The notes under the pieces were generated by a model. The model was not told the DNA's origin. It did not search any database and saw nothing but the letters and a program-made list of their open reading frames with translations. From Promethearchaeia archaeon (GTDB lineage: Archaea; Asgardarchaeota; Lokiarchaeia; Sigyniarchaeales; SOKP01), in assembly GCA_029856155.1 (NCBI GenBank), contig JAHQWL010000083.1, forward strand, positions 38,514 to 102,513: a DNA stretch of 64,000 nt, in the 5' to 3' direction. The translations under genes and the position numbers were made by a program. Every line of letters starts with the position of its first letter. Positions within the stretch are counted from its first letter, which is position 1. Shown here one piece after another: positions 54,202-63,336 of this stretch.

Positions 54202-54907
54202 TAATAAAAGAGAACTAATATGTGGAATAGATGAGGCTGGTAGAAATTAATTCAATTCGAATTAAGTGTTAATAGGCTCTGTCTTAGGTCCCATGGTTTT
54301 ATGTGGAATTTGTTTCGATGTTTCAAAAATTAATTATATATCTGAAATTGGAGTAAAGGACTCAAAGAAATTATCTTCTAAAAAGAGGAGTGAATTAACT
54401 GAACTCTTGAAAAAAAGCTGTTATTCTCATAAAATCGTTGTAGTTGGACCTCAGGAGATTGATGAGAGAGAAATTAAAAAAGTTACATTGAATCGACTTG
54501 AAGAATTAAAAATGGCAGAAATTATAAACGAATTAAAACCTGATATTATATACATAGATGCTGCTGATGTTAATGAAGAAAGATTTGGAAAGTCTATTAA
54601 AAATTTATTAGATTACAAACCTAAAGAAATTATCTCTAAACATAAAGCAGATGATCTATTTCCCATAGTATCAGCGGGATCTATTGTAGCAAAAAATAAA
54701 AGAGATACCTTAATTCTTGAAACCCATAAAGAATATGGGGATTTTGGTTCTGGTTATCCTTCTGATATCAAAACAATAAATTTTCTAAGAGAATATGTTA
54801 AGAAATATAAAAAACCACCAAAAATTGCTAGGAAATCTTGGGATACTACCAAAAAAATTATAGAAGAAGAGGTATCAACTAAGAAAATAACTGAATTCCT
54901 CAATTAA
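54179..54907 (+). CDS. rnhB: Ribonuclease HII, interrupted by a 30-nt intron
   Basis: Cleaves RNA in RNA-DNA hybrids and at single ribonucleotides. Exon 1 (54179-54243, from TTG) encodes MNSSKIHDNKRELICGIDEAG with the catalytic Asp and Glu. An insertion at 54244-54273 introduces in-frame stops. Exon 2 (54274-54907) resumes with GSVLGPMVLCGICFD. Joining them gives GIDEAGRGSVLGPMV, the exact family signature. Later catalytic acidic residues are in IDAADVNEERF and KHKADDLFPIVSAGSIVAK. The mature protein would be 232 residues. Without splicing, translation from the internal TTA/GTG region would yield an enzyme lacking two catalytic residues. Confidence 0.9.
54244..54273 (+). other. Bulge-helix-bulge mRNA intron in rnhB (30 nt)
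   Basis: Hand folding: exon helix GAGGC/GGCUC (one mismatch), four-pair helix UGGU/GUUA (one Watson-Crick, three wobble), 3-nt bulges AGA (AG^A) and AUA (AU^A), and an intron stem AAUUAAUUC/GAAUUAAGU with one mismatch around an AAUUC loop. Cutting at the bulges restores the RNase HII signature exactly. The layout is that of substrates of the archaeal splicing endonuclease. Confidence 0.78.
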
Positions 54908-55599
54908 GTGCTTTTTTTAACTACTAAGACAATATGGTTAGCAGCATATTTGTGTATATTTATACTTTCTATGATACTATATCCTGCTTTTTCAAGAATT
55001 TTTTTCTCTTGTTTATAAATTTGTTCAGATTTTTGAATGCTATCAATTGATTGAGATTTAATTGCTATAATGAGCACACCATTATTCTTTAGGTAATAAT
55101 TACAATTCGATAAGGCAATTTCAGCTTGATGTGGTTGTGCTACATCTTGATAAATTAAATCTATATCTGTAAAAATATACTTAGCATAATCTTCTGGGAA
55201 GCGAGCATCTCCTAATATTGGAATTATGTTTGTTCTATTTGATGTATTTTGAATTAATTGCCTTATACTTCTTTCTGCGAATTCTACCCCATAAATAATT
55301 CCAGAATCTATGATATCTGAAAGGTGAGAAATAGACGTACCTGAAGATGCTCCTAAATATAAGCATTTTATTTTTTCAGTTAAAAAATTGGTAATAGGAT
55401 TTCCTAAAATTAATGCGGCTATTTTACTTCTATATGGATCCCATTCTCTATACTCTGTACCCCTATGATTTATAAGCTTTTCTCCATAAATTTTTTTTCC
55501 TATAACTGCATTCTTCGTATAAAGTTTTAATTTTTCTAGGGGTCCAGAAATAAATACATTATAAAACTTTGGATGGGACCTAATTTCTATCTGAGACAT
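54904..55599 (-). CDS. flpA: Fibrillarin, C/D-box RNA 2'-O-methyltransferase
   Basis: The catalytic subunit of C/D ribonucleoproteins, methylating rRNA ribose 2'-OH with SAM. At 231 residues it has archaeal length (no glycine-arginine tail). Motifs: YREWDPYRSKIAALIL, CLYLGASSGTSISHLSDI for SAM binding, YGVEFAERS, and LIYQDVAQPHQAEI with the catalytic Asp. It lies 18 nt downstream of nop5 on the same strand, the usual archaeal pair. Its 3' end overlaps rnhB by 4 nt. Confidence 0.95.
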   Translation of the reverse strand: MSQIEIRSHPKFYNVFISGPLEKLKLYTKNAVIGKKIYGEKLINHRGTEYREWDPYRSKIAALILGNPITNFLTEKIKCLYLGASSGTSISHLSDIIDSGIIYGVEFAERSIRQLIQNTSNRTNIIPILGDARFPEDYAKYIFTDIDLIYQDVAQPHQAEIALSNCNYYLKNNGVLIIAIKSQSIDSIQKSEQIYKQEKKILEKAGYSIIESINIHKYAANHIVLVVKKST

Positions 55600-55617
55600 T
55601 TTTTAATATTTTTTACA

Positions 55618-56823
55618 TTACTTTCTTTTTTTTCCTGATTTTTTTTTACTCTTTACTGGTTGCTCCTTTTTCGGTGGATTAGGATATTTTTCTTCAATTT
55701 CTTTTATCTTTTCTTCAACTTCTTTTGATAACGTATCCCCTATAAATTCTCCAGAGAAAAAATCTACTTTAGCAGCAACTCCAATTTTTCCTGCAACAAC
55801 GCGAGCAATTTTACCTCGGTGATATGGTTTTGCGGACCTTATTTGATTCCATTGAAAGATTAAGCCATGTTTGGGTCGTTTTTCACCAGTTTTAAGAAAC
55901 CGATATAATGCCTTTTCAGCTCCTAATAATTGAATTCTAGATGCTGGCATATAAGCTAATTTCTGTAAAGTTCCCGCTTTCGCTATTAATTTTGCCCCTA
56001 CTAAAGGACCGATCAAAGTATTAATATTTGGAGCAGTTTTTTCCATTAAAATTTCTAAATATTTCTCTAATTCTTGTCGATACGTATCCAAGGAAATTAT
56101 TTCACCCGCATATTTTTGGATTATAGATAAATCGATGTTCGCTCCCATCGACTCTAGGGCATACTGTTCCAAAATTTTAATTTTATTTTCATTTATAGCA
56201 AAATTCCTTTTTAGATTTTCAATTGTAAAATTCTCTCTTGAACCTAATATTGAAACTAATCTTGCTAATATAATATTGTCTTCAATAATTTTGTCAGTCA
56301 ATTCCGGAAAATGCAAACCGTACCATTCTCTAAGGTGACTCGAAAATAAACTAATTGATTTCTTTATCACATCTAGAATTGTAATAGTTTGAGTGATTAT
56401 ATTATCGGAATGGCCACTAGCTTGACTTACTTTTCTTCTTGTTAATTCACCACTTACTTTCTTATATAGTGAAAGTACTTCTTCACTTGTTTTATTTATA
56501 CCGACTTTTTTTAAATTAACTTCTAAATTTAAACGAAAATTTTTAAGTTCCATTGAGTTTTTTTTAAAAACGGTATCATATCCTAATTTTTCTGAAGTTA
56601 ATGATTCTAATTTTTTATTATCAAATAAAAATTCATTAAAACTGGAATTTTTTAATTCTAATAAAAAATCCTCAAACACTTTTTGAATAAGATTATTATT
56701 TAGAGAATCATAAAATTCAATAATTTTCTCACAATCATCATCGAAATCAATGAAGTTTAAGATGTTTCCAGTCTCATCAAATGCAAAAATTCCAATTAAA
56801 GTATCTGCTATGAAAGACTTCAT
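55618..56823 (-). CDS. nop5: Nop5 (Nop56/58) C/D ribonucleoprotein scaffold
   Basis: Bridges fibrillarin and L7Ae on C/D guide RNAs. At 401 residues: N-terminal domain (1-130), coiled coil (130-250), and the C-terminal NOP domain with TAPNINTLIGPLVGAKLIAKAG and MPASRIQLLGAEKALYRFLKTG, the RNA-binding signature. It ends in a Lys-rich tail (KSKKKSGKKRK), as in many archaeal and eukaryotic homologues. It forms an operon with fibrillarin. Confidence 0.95.
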   Translation of the reverse strand: MKSFIADTLIGIFAFDETGNILNFIDFDDDCEKIIEFYDSLNNNLIQKVFEDFLLELKNSSFNEFLFDNKKLESLTSEKLGYDTVFKKNSMELKNFRLNLEVNLKKVGINKTSEEVLSLYKKVSGELTRRKVSQASGHSDNIITQTITILDVIKKSISLFSSHLREWYGLHFPELTDKIIEDNIILARLVSILGSRENFTIENLKRNFAINENKIKILEQYALESMGANIDLSIIQKYAGEIISLDTYRQELEKYLEILMEKTAPNINTLIGPLVGAKLIAKAGTLQKLAYMPASRIQLLGAEKALYRFLKTGEKRPKHGLIFQWNQIRSAKPYHRGKIARVVAGKIGVAAKVDFFSGEFIGDTLSKEVEEKIKEIEEKYPNPPKKEQPVKSKKKSGKKRK

Positions 56824-56901
56824 TTTGATTGGTTGATTTATACTTATTTTTCCTTCATTAATAATTATTATAAAACTATAATCATTATTTTCTTTTAAAA
56901 A

Positions 56902-57828
56902 ATGCTAGAAGTTAATCTTTCTGGTTTAAAATTAAAATCTCCTATAATTTTAGCTTCAGGAATTTTAGGGGTTTCTTATTCTTCAATGAAAAGAATTATT
57001 GATGCTGGAGCTGGTGCTGTCACTACAAAATCTATAGGACCAAAACCAAGAAAAGGATATAAGAATCCATCAATAATTGAGATATACCCTGGAACCTTTA
57101 TGAATAGTGTTGGTTTAGGTAATCCTGGAATCAATGAGTTTATCTCAGAAATTAAGGAAATAAAAAAACATAAAATTCCCTTAATAGTGAGTGTTTTTGG
57201 TGACTCTAATGAGGATTACCTATATGTGGCAACTAAAGCTGAAAATGCTGGAGCTGATGTAATAGAGATTAATATCTCTTGCCCCCACGCTGAAGTATCT
57301 TCAATAGGTATCGATAAAGAGTTAACTTATGAGATTGTCAAATTTCTAAAAAAAACACTAACAATCCCTCTTTTTATAAAATTGAATCCAAACGTAACAA
57401 ATTTAGTAGAAATTGCCCTAGCCGCTGAGAAAGGTGGTGCTGATGGAGTAGTTGCTATAAACACTTTATCAGCAATGAAAATAGATGTAAATACTAAAAG
57501 ATCTATCTTATCTCATGGAAGTGGTGGGCTTTCTGGGAAGGCAATTCATCCTATAGCTATAAAGAAAGTATATGATTTATATAAAACCTTAAAAGTCCCT
57601 ATAATTGGATGTGGAGGAATAGGTTCTTGGCAAGATATCGTAGAATTCTTTTTAGCTGGAGCCTCAGCAGTACAAATTGGCACCGCTTTATATAAAGGAA
57701 CTGAAATAATTTCTGAAATTAATCATGGAATAACACAATATCTAAAGGATAATAAATATTCATCTATTAATGATTTAAAAGGACTATCTCATCAGTTTAA
57801 AACTCAAGAGGTACCAGATTTTGACTGA
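56902..57828 (+). CDS. pyrD: Dihydroorotate dehydrogenase, catalytic subunit (PyrDB type)
   Basis: An FMN enzyme oxidising dihydroorotate to orotate in pyrimidine synthesis. At 308 residues it is class 1B. Motifs: LKSPIILASGILGVSYSSMK, TKSIGPKPRKGYKNP, MNSVGLGNPG, EINISCPHAE with the catalytic Cys, FIKLNPNVTN, SGKAIHPIAIKKVY and GCGGIGSWQD. Its end overlaps the PyrK gene by 8 nt. Class 1B enzymes work as a PyrD-PyrK heterotetramer that passes electrons to NAD. Confidence 0.95.
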   Translation: MLEVNLSGLKLKSPIILASGILGVSYSSMKRIIDAGAGAVTTKSIGPKPRKGYKNPSIIEIYPGTFMNSVGLGNPGINEFISEIKEIKKHKIPLIVSVFGDSNEDYLYVATKAENAGADVIEINISCPHAEVSSIGIDKELTYEIVKFLKKTLTIPLFIKLNPNVTNLVEIALAAEKGGADGVVAINTLSAMKIDVNTKRSILSHGSGGLSGKAIHPIAIKKVYDLYKTLKVPIIGCGGIGSWQDIVEFFLAGASAVQIGTALYKGTEIISEINHGITQYLKDNKYSSINDLKGLSHQFKTQEVPDFD

Positions 57829-58675
57829 AAATACAATAAAAACCGTGAAAGTACAGAAAATTATTAATGAATGTAAGGATGCTAAAACACTTATTTTTAA
57901 CATGAAATTTAATAAGAGTGATAATTACATTATTCCTAAACCCGGACAATTTGTTATGGTATGGGTCCCTGGTATAGATGAAGTTCCAATGTCCCTCTCA
58001 GGATGTGAAAATGATGGTCATTGGGCAATTACAGTAAAAAATGTTGGAGAATGTACAAATGCTATGTATAATTTAAACATTGGAGATTATATTGGAGTAA
58101 GAGGGCCCTTAGGGAATTATTTTAAACTTCCAAATGAAAGTTCAAAGAAAATCTTCTTAATTGGTGGCGGAATAGGTATGGCTCCCCTAAAATTCCTCTC
58201 AGTCCAGCTTTCTAAAAGACTTATGAAACATACGATCATAGAGGGAGCAAAAAATGATAATAGTCTTATGTTTACAGACTATTTTAGAGAATCTGCAAAA
58301 AATTCTCCTGAAGTTCATTATTGTACTGATGATGGAAGTTCTGGAATTAAAGGATTTACATCTGATGTTTTTGCAGAATTTCTAAATGAATATACCGAAA
58401 AAGATCATTCAAATCTAATTGTCTATTCCTGTGGTCCAGAAATTATGTTATATAAATTATTTCAAATATGTCAAAAATATAAAATTGAGTTTTATGCAAG
58501 TCTTGAGAGATATATGAGATGTGGATGCGGTTTATGCGGTTTATGTGTGTTAGATTCATTAGGATTACTGGTTTGTAAAGACGGACCAATATTTAGTTCA
58601 GAAACTTTAAAAAATGTCCAAGATTTTGGAAAATATCAGAGAGATTTTACTGGTAAAAAAGTTAATATTGAATAA
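57821..58675 (+). CDS. pyrK: Dihydroorotate dehydrogenase electron-transfer subunit PyrK
   Basis: An FAD and 2Fe-2S protein passing electrons from PyrD to NAD. At 284 residues it has an FAD-binding part (PGQFVMVWVPGIDEVPMSLS), a nucleotide-binding part (FLIGGGIGMAPLKFLS) and the cluster motif RCGCGLCGLCVLD with a further Cys in LLVCKDGP. It starts at TTG inside the end of pyrD, so translation is coupled. Confidence 0.94.
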   Translation: MTENTIKTVKVQKIINECKDAKTLIFNMKFNKSDNYIIPKPGQFVMVWVPGIDEVPMSLSGCENDGHWAITVKNVGECTNAMYNLNIGDYIGVRGPLGNYFKLPNESSKKIFLIGGGIGMAPLKFLSVQLSKRLMKHTIIEGAKNDNSLMFTDYFRESAKNSPEVHYCTDDGSSGIKGFTSDVFAEFLNEYTEKDHSNLIVYSCGPEIMLYKLFQICQKYKIEFYASLERYMRCGCGLCGLCVLDSLGLLVCKDGPIFSSETLKNVQDFGKYQRDFTGKKVNIE

Positions 58676-58793
58676 ATAAGTATCTGGATTAAAGGGTTTA
58701 AAACACAAATTATTAACACTATAACTAAATATATTATTTGTGAGATATTTAACGACAAAAGAGCAAATTACCTAATTTTTAATGTAAAAAATA

Positions 58794-60422
58794 ATGGCTT
58801 CCTTAGAATTTGATGAACATGAAAAAGTTAAAAAAATTTCAAGAGAAATTATAACTTATTTAATAAGAAACCCTAAAACTCCTCGTGGTAAAGTTACTAA
58901 TATTAAAGGAAGAATAGGTAAAAAGTATAAATATCCTAAAGTAATCAAGAATGCTACAATTCTGGGTTATGCTACATCAGAAGAGAAGGAGACGATAACC
59001 CAGATACTTAAAAGGAGAAAAACTAGAACTCTATCTGGAGTTTCCGTTATTGCAATTATGACTAAACCTCTTCCTTGTCCTGGAACTTGTATATATTGTC
59101 CCGGACAAGATTCTCAACCAGAAGAAAAAGTAGCTCAATCCTATACTGGACGAGAACCGGCAGCTATGAGATCTATTCATAACAATTATGATCCTTACTT
59201 ACAAGTACAAAGCAGAATAAACGATTTAGAAGCTATAGGGCATAAAGTTGATAAAATCGAATTAATCATTATGGGAGGTACATTTTTATCAACTGATCTG
59301 AAGTATCAAGAAGAATTCATAAAGGGAGCATTGGAAGGTATTATCGAACAACGAGTAAAAAGTTTAGAGGAAGCTAAAGAACTCGCCGAAACTTCCAAAA
59401 GACGTGTAATTGGGATAACAATCGAGACAAGACCAGACTACTGTAAAGAAAAACATGTAGATCTTATGTTAAATTTCGGGACAACTCGAGTTGAATTAGG
59501 AATTCAAACAGTCTATAATGATATATTTAAACTCATAAAGCGGGGGCACACTACGATAGATAGCATTGAGGCCATAAGAATTGCTAAGGATGCGGGTTTA
59601 AAAGTAAATGCGCATATTATGCCCAACCTCCCAGGTTCTGATTATTTAAAAGATATGGAACTTTTTGATGAGTTGTTTTCCAACTCGGATTACCGCCCCG
59701 ACATGTTAAAGATATATCCGACACTTGTAATTGCTGGTACTGAATTATATGATTGGTGGAAAAAAGGAAAGTATTTCCCTTATTCAGATGAGAAATTAAT
59801 TGAATTGGTTGCAACCGTTAAAAATAATTTACCCTCTTATGTACGAATTCAAAGGATAATGAGAGACATACCTGCTACCCTAATCGAAGCAGGATGTAGG
59901 CATAGTAATTTAAGACAATTGGTTCAAGAAAGATTAAAAGAAAACAATCAAACATGTAAATGCATTAGATGTAGAGAGTATGGGATCACTAAAAAAAAAG
60001 AAATTATCGATGAAAAATCTTTTGAGGATATTAAACTTTACAGACTGGATTATGAAGCATCTTTAGGTAATGAGGTCTTTTTATCTTTTGAGAATAAATT
60101 AGAAGAATATTTAGTAGGATATATTCGTTTAAGAAAACCATCTGAATATGCGCATAGACCAGAATTAAACGACGGAAAAACTATGATCGTGCGAGAAATC
60201 AAGGTGGTTGGTGAATTAGTTCCAAGAAATATAAAGCCAAATCGATATTCTCAAATTCAACACCGAGGATATGGAAAATTATTAATGGAAAATGCTGAAA
60301 GGATATCATTTGAAGAGTTTGATGTAAAAAAATTAGCGGTAATTAGTGGGATTGGTGCGAGAGACTGGTTTTATGAAATGGGATATAAACCAGATGGTGT
60401 ATATGTTTCCAAATTCCTTTAG
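58794..60422 (+). CDS. elp3: Elp3, tRNA uridine-34 modification enzyme
   Basis: A radical SAM / acetyltransferase fusion that makes the 5-carboxymethyl-type modification of wobble uridine in tRNA. At 542 residues it has the archaeal length. N-terminal tRNA-binding basic segment; cluster motif CPGTCIYCPG; VELGIQTVYNDIFKLIKRGHT and AHIMPNLPGSD of the radical SAM barrel; a zinc-binding CKCIRCREYG; and a C-terminal GNAT domain with QIQHRGYGKLLMENAERIS. ATG start. It stands alone between pyrK and the tandem RHH genes. Confidence 0.96.
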   Translation: MASLEFDEHEKVKKISREIITYLIRNPKTPRGKVTNIKGRIGKKYKYPKVIKNATILGYATSEEKETITQILKRRKTRTLSGVSVIAIMTKPLPCPGTCIYCPGQDSQPEEKVAQSYTGREPAAMRSIHNNYDPYLQVQSRINDLEAIGHKVDKIELIIMGGTFLSTDLKYQEEFIKGALEGIIEQRVKSLEEAKELAETSKRRVIGITIETRPDYCKEKHVDLMLNFGTTRVELGIQTVYNDIFKLIKRGHTTIDSIEAIRIAKDAGLKVNAHIMPNLPGSDYLKDMELFDELFSNSDYRPDMLKIYPTLVIAGTELYDWWKKGKYFPYSDEKLIELVATVKNNLPSYVRIQRIMRDIPATLIEAGCRHSNLRQLVQERLKENNQTCKCIRCREYGITKKKEIIDEKSFEDIKLYRLDYEASLGNEVFLSFENKLEEYLVGYIRLRKPSEYAHRPELNDGKTMIVREIKVVGELVPRNIKPNRYSQIQHRGYGKLLMENAERISFEEFDVKKLAVISGIGARDWFYEMGYKPDGVYVSKFL

Positions 60423-60518
60423 TTTTCAAACTTTTATTTGGTCTTATTTAATCTATTTATTTATAAACTTTTTATGCTTAAGTTTTTTAAATACTGGTTA
60501 AAATCATGAAAAATCATT

Positions 60519-60565
60519 TATTATTTGTCCCTTCTGTGTAATCTTGTAGCTTCTGACAAATAATA
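60519..60565. repeat. 11-bp inverted repeat upstream of the first RHH gene
   Basis: TATTATTTGTC (60519-60529) and GACAAATAATA (60555-60565) are perfect inverted copies separated by 25 nt. The loop contains two CTTCT copies. The element lies about 105 nt upstream of the RHH gene start and 95 nt after the elp3 stop. It could be a dimeric-regulator operator, a transcription terminator-like hairpin or part of an RNA. Confidence 0.6.
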
Positions 60566-60671
60566 TCTTTAAAAAACTTTCCTTAAATTTAAAAAAATTT
60601 ATCTTTTTAGACCTTTTTATATAAAATATAGGAATGTATAAATGACAAAAATCTATAAGATATGAATAAGA

Positions 60672-61757
60672 ATGCCTTCACAAAAACCTTTATCAAAAAA
60701 AAAAATTACCCAACAAACAATCTCAATTTCACCAGCACTTAAGGATAAAATTGAGAGGTATATAATTGATAATAATAAAAAAAATCCGAAAGATGAGAAG
60801 TTCAAAAGCGTTTCGAGATTTTATAATTTTGTTATGAAACGGGTCATGGAATGTTTTGAGAAAGGTAAAACACTTGATGATTTTGAAGCATTCGTGGATA
60901 GTAAAATTCAAAGTTTCTATAATAAAATCTCGTTTAACGCTTTAATACCATACTATGAAACTGCTCTACAAACAAATCGTTATAATCAACCTTTTTTTGA
61001 AAAAAACACCTTTTTCTATTTGACTTTAAGAAGATTTTATATAAACCAAATGGATCCTTATGATATTAAAAGTATTAATGGTCTGTTCGATAGAGTTAAG
61101 AATTATCTTTTCTCCAATAATCTTACTAAGGGTGTAAATTTGGATCTTTTTGCAGGAAAGGCTCGAGATGAATTATTTGGAGTATTCGAATATGCGGGCT
61201 TATACAATAATTTAACTTTTGAAAATTGCAAATATACTGCGGCATTTTTAGGATTATTAGGGATGAAGATATCTAACTTTTTGTATTCAGATAAAGATAA
61301 TTATATCAGATATGATTTAAAAACCACTGAATTATTCTATCAAAAAGATTTGAGAAGAAATGAAAGAGTAAAACTAATCAACCACAATCTTTCTTTTTTC
61401 TTAAATTACCTTAGAATTATTAGTGATAAAGACTATTACTTCTGGATGAAATTAGCTAATAATAAACAGGTTTTTATCACATTCAAAAATGAAGAGACCA
61501 AAAAATATTGGGTGAATTTAATAGAAAATGAGATTGAAAAATTAGAAGATAAAGATCAATATTCCCTCAATATGTTAAAATTCTTTGAAAAATTACATTG
61601 GATTGAGATTATAAGTGAGAAAGATCTAAGCTTTCAAATTACTTTGCCTAAATTGAATTATTCCATTGAAAGAGAATTCTTATTTGAGACTCTTTCAAAA
61701 AAATCAAAAATCTTACGTGAAAAAGAGAATTTTTACTTGAAAGATCTTGATACATAA
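60672..61757 (+). CDS. Ribbon-helix-helix-like protein, paralogue 1
   Basis: A 361-residue protein. The N-terminal segment KKKITQQTISISPALKDKI, then SVSRFYNFVMKRVMECFEKG, has the strand-helix-helix order of ribbon-helix-helix DNA-binding domains. The remaining 280 residues are an unrecognised alpha/beta domain with shared landmarks (YDLKTTELFYQKDLRRNERVK, KFFEKLHWIEI). It is a clear paralogue of the gene at 62134, with identical runs such as QQTISISPALKD and the KGKTLDD block. It is probably a dimeric regulator or effector; the large C-terminal domain may sense a ligand. Confidence 0.65.
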   Translation: MPSQKPLSKKKITQQTISISPALKDKIERYIIDNNKKNPKDEKFKSVSRFYNFVMKRVMECFEKGKTLDDFEAFVDSKIQSFYNKISFNALIPYYETALQTNRYNQPFFEKNTFFYLTLRRFYINQMDPYDIKSINGLFDRVKNYLFSNNLTKGVNLDLFAGKARDELFGVFEYAGLYNNLTFENCKYTAAFLGLLGMKISNFLYSDKDNYIRYDLKTTELFYQKDLRRNERVKLINHNLSFFLNYLRIISDKDYYFWMKLANNKQVFITFKNEETKKYWVNLIENEIEKLEDKDQYSLNMLKFFEKLHWIEIISEKDLSFQITLPKLNYSIEREFLFETLSKKSKILREKENFYLKDLDT

Positions 61758-62133
61758 AAAAATAAACATTATATTATTGAAAAAAAAAGAGGGATCTCGT
61801 CCTCCTTAACCTTCCCATTTTCCCTCTCTTTCTACCTCTATGGCAAGGGTCTCCTGTCATACCCATGATTTTTATCGTTAAAAAATTGCCCAAATATAAT
61901 TTTTTAAGAGGATATTTAAAGCTTAATATTAACTATCATTACTGATGATATACATAATAGGTAATCCCAAAGAGAAAATATATAGACTTTTATTAAAAAC
62001 TTGATGATTAGAAAAAAATGTACCTTGTAAAAGTCTATTAAGTTTCAGAATTCCATTAATATTGAATATAAGTCTACTAATTCAACATTTTCAACTAATA
62101 AAAATTTAAAATCAATATCAAATTTAAAGTATT
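61758..62133. other. Gap with two inverted repeats
   Basis: A 376-nt stretch between the RHH paralogues without an open reading frame of note. Its first 110 nt contain an unusually pyrimidine-rich block (61796-61860) framed by AGAGGGA/TCCCTCT (61788-61794 and 61821-61827), which may form a hairpin at the end of the upstream transcript. The second half holds an 11-bp inverted repeat, listed separately. Confidence 0.45.
61982..62038. repeat. 11-bp inverted repeat upstream of the second RHH gene
   Basis: ATAGACTTTTA (61982-61992) and TAAAAGTCTAT (62028-62038) are perfect inverted copies separated by 35 nt, ending about 95 nt before the second RHH gene. Its sequence is unrelated to the repeat before paralogue 1, but the arm length and distance to the gene are nearly the same. 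Confidence 0.6.
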
Positions 62134-63207
62134 ATGACTAAAAAAAAATATCTCTCAAATAAGAAAACTGCCCAACAAACGATTTCAATATCTCCAGCTC
62201 TTAAAGATTGGATAAAAAGATATGTAAATGTTAATCATAGAGAAAATCCTAATGATGAGAGATTTAGTAGTATTTCAGCATTTTATAATTATGTTATGGA
62301 TAACATTCTAGAATTGTATGAAAAAGGTAAAACTCTTGATGATATTAAAAGAGTAGAAGATACAGAGGTAAGTGACTTCTTTGAACCCTTCACCTTTAAG
62401 GCTACCATTCCTCTTTATGAAATGGTTTCAGAAACTAATCGATATACTCCTTTTTCTTTTGAATTTACTACTAGATTTTTAATACATTACATAAATTGGA
62501 TGAGAAGGCAGTTTAGGCCAGGAAATTTTGAAGATTTAAGTTTATTATTCGAAAGGATAACAACTCGGTATGGAACTAGCAATATCTCTGTAGATATGAG
62601 GTTGGAGATCATTCCTGGTGAAAATAAACAACCTATTCGAGGAGTTTTAGAATTTATTGGAAAACAAAGAAATCTTCATTTTGAGAATTGTAAATACTTC
62701 GCAGCTATACTTGGAATGTTAGGATCAAGAGTAACTGACTTTATATATTCACCCGTAGATTATTATTGCAGAATGGACTTAATCGAAACAGATCTTTTAC
62801 ATAAAAAAGAATTAGTTAAGAAAGAAAGGATAAAACTTCTAAAAGAAAACGTGAATTACATAATAAATTATAATAGAATGCTCGAGGAGAAAGATAAATA
62901 TTTATGGATGAATTTAGCAGAAGATAATGAATTATTTATAAACTTTAAGAATAAAAAAGCATTTATAAAATGGATTAAGGCAATAGAGGAAGATTTGCGA
63001 AAATTTGGAACACAAAACGATTTTCTTAATAAAATACTACAATTCTTCAACAGAATACATTGGATTAAAATTGAAGCGTTAAAAGACCTGTCATTCCGGA
63101 TTGAAGACGCAATTGAAAAAAACGCAGAGCAAAAGCAATTATTAATAGATTATTTGTCACAGTATAAAAAAATCTCTCAAAAAGATGAAATTTATTATTT
63201 AAACTAG
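62134..63207 (+). CDS. Ribbon-helix-helix-like protein, paralogue 2
   Basis: A 357-residue protein aligned end to end with the product of 60672-61757. The N-terminus KKTAQQTISISPALKDWIKR, then SISAFYNYVMDNILELYEKG, has the ribbon-helix-helix order. The C-terminal domain shares the segments HFENCKYFAAILGMLGSRV and KILQFFNRIHWIKI. Divergence is high outside these, so the duplication is not recent. Each copy has its own upstream inverted repeat, suggesting independent control. Function unknown. Confidence 0.65.
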   Translation: MTKKKYLSNKKTAQQTISISPALKDWIKRYVNVNHRENPNDERFSSISAFYNYVMDNILELYEKGKTLDDIKRVEDTEVSDFFEPFTFKATIPLYEMVSETNRYTPFSFEFTTRFLIHYINWMRRQFRPGNFEDLSLLFERITTRYGTSNISVDMRLEIIPGENKQPIRGVLEFIGKQRNLHFENCKYFAAILGMLGSRVTDFIYSPVDYYCRMDLIETDLLHKKELVKKERIKLLKENVNYIINYNRMLEEKDKYLWMNLAEDNELFINFKNKKAFIKWIKAIEEDLRKFGTQNDFLNKILQFFNRIHWIKIEALKDLSFRIEDAIEKNAEQKQLLIDYLSQYKKISQKDEIYYLN

Positions 63208-63336
63208 TACTTGCTATTAACTATTTAAAATAGTCTATATTAAAATATCCCAAACCTTTTTTGAAAATAATTATAAGATTTATTACTTCACTAATTATTG
63301 TATTTGACTATTATTAAAAAGAAATTTCGATTGAAT

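Noticed and set aside
61788..61860. Pyrimidine-rich block as a small RNA gene
   Set aside because: No C/D or H/ACA boxes could be assigned; only a 7-bp inverted repeat is clear, so I describe it as part of the gap.
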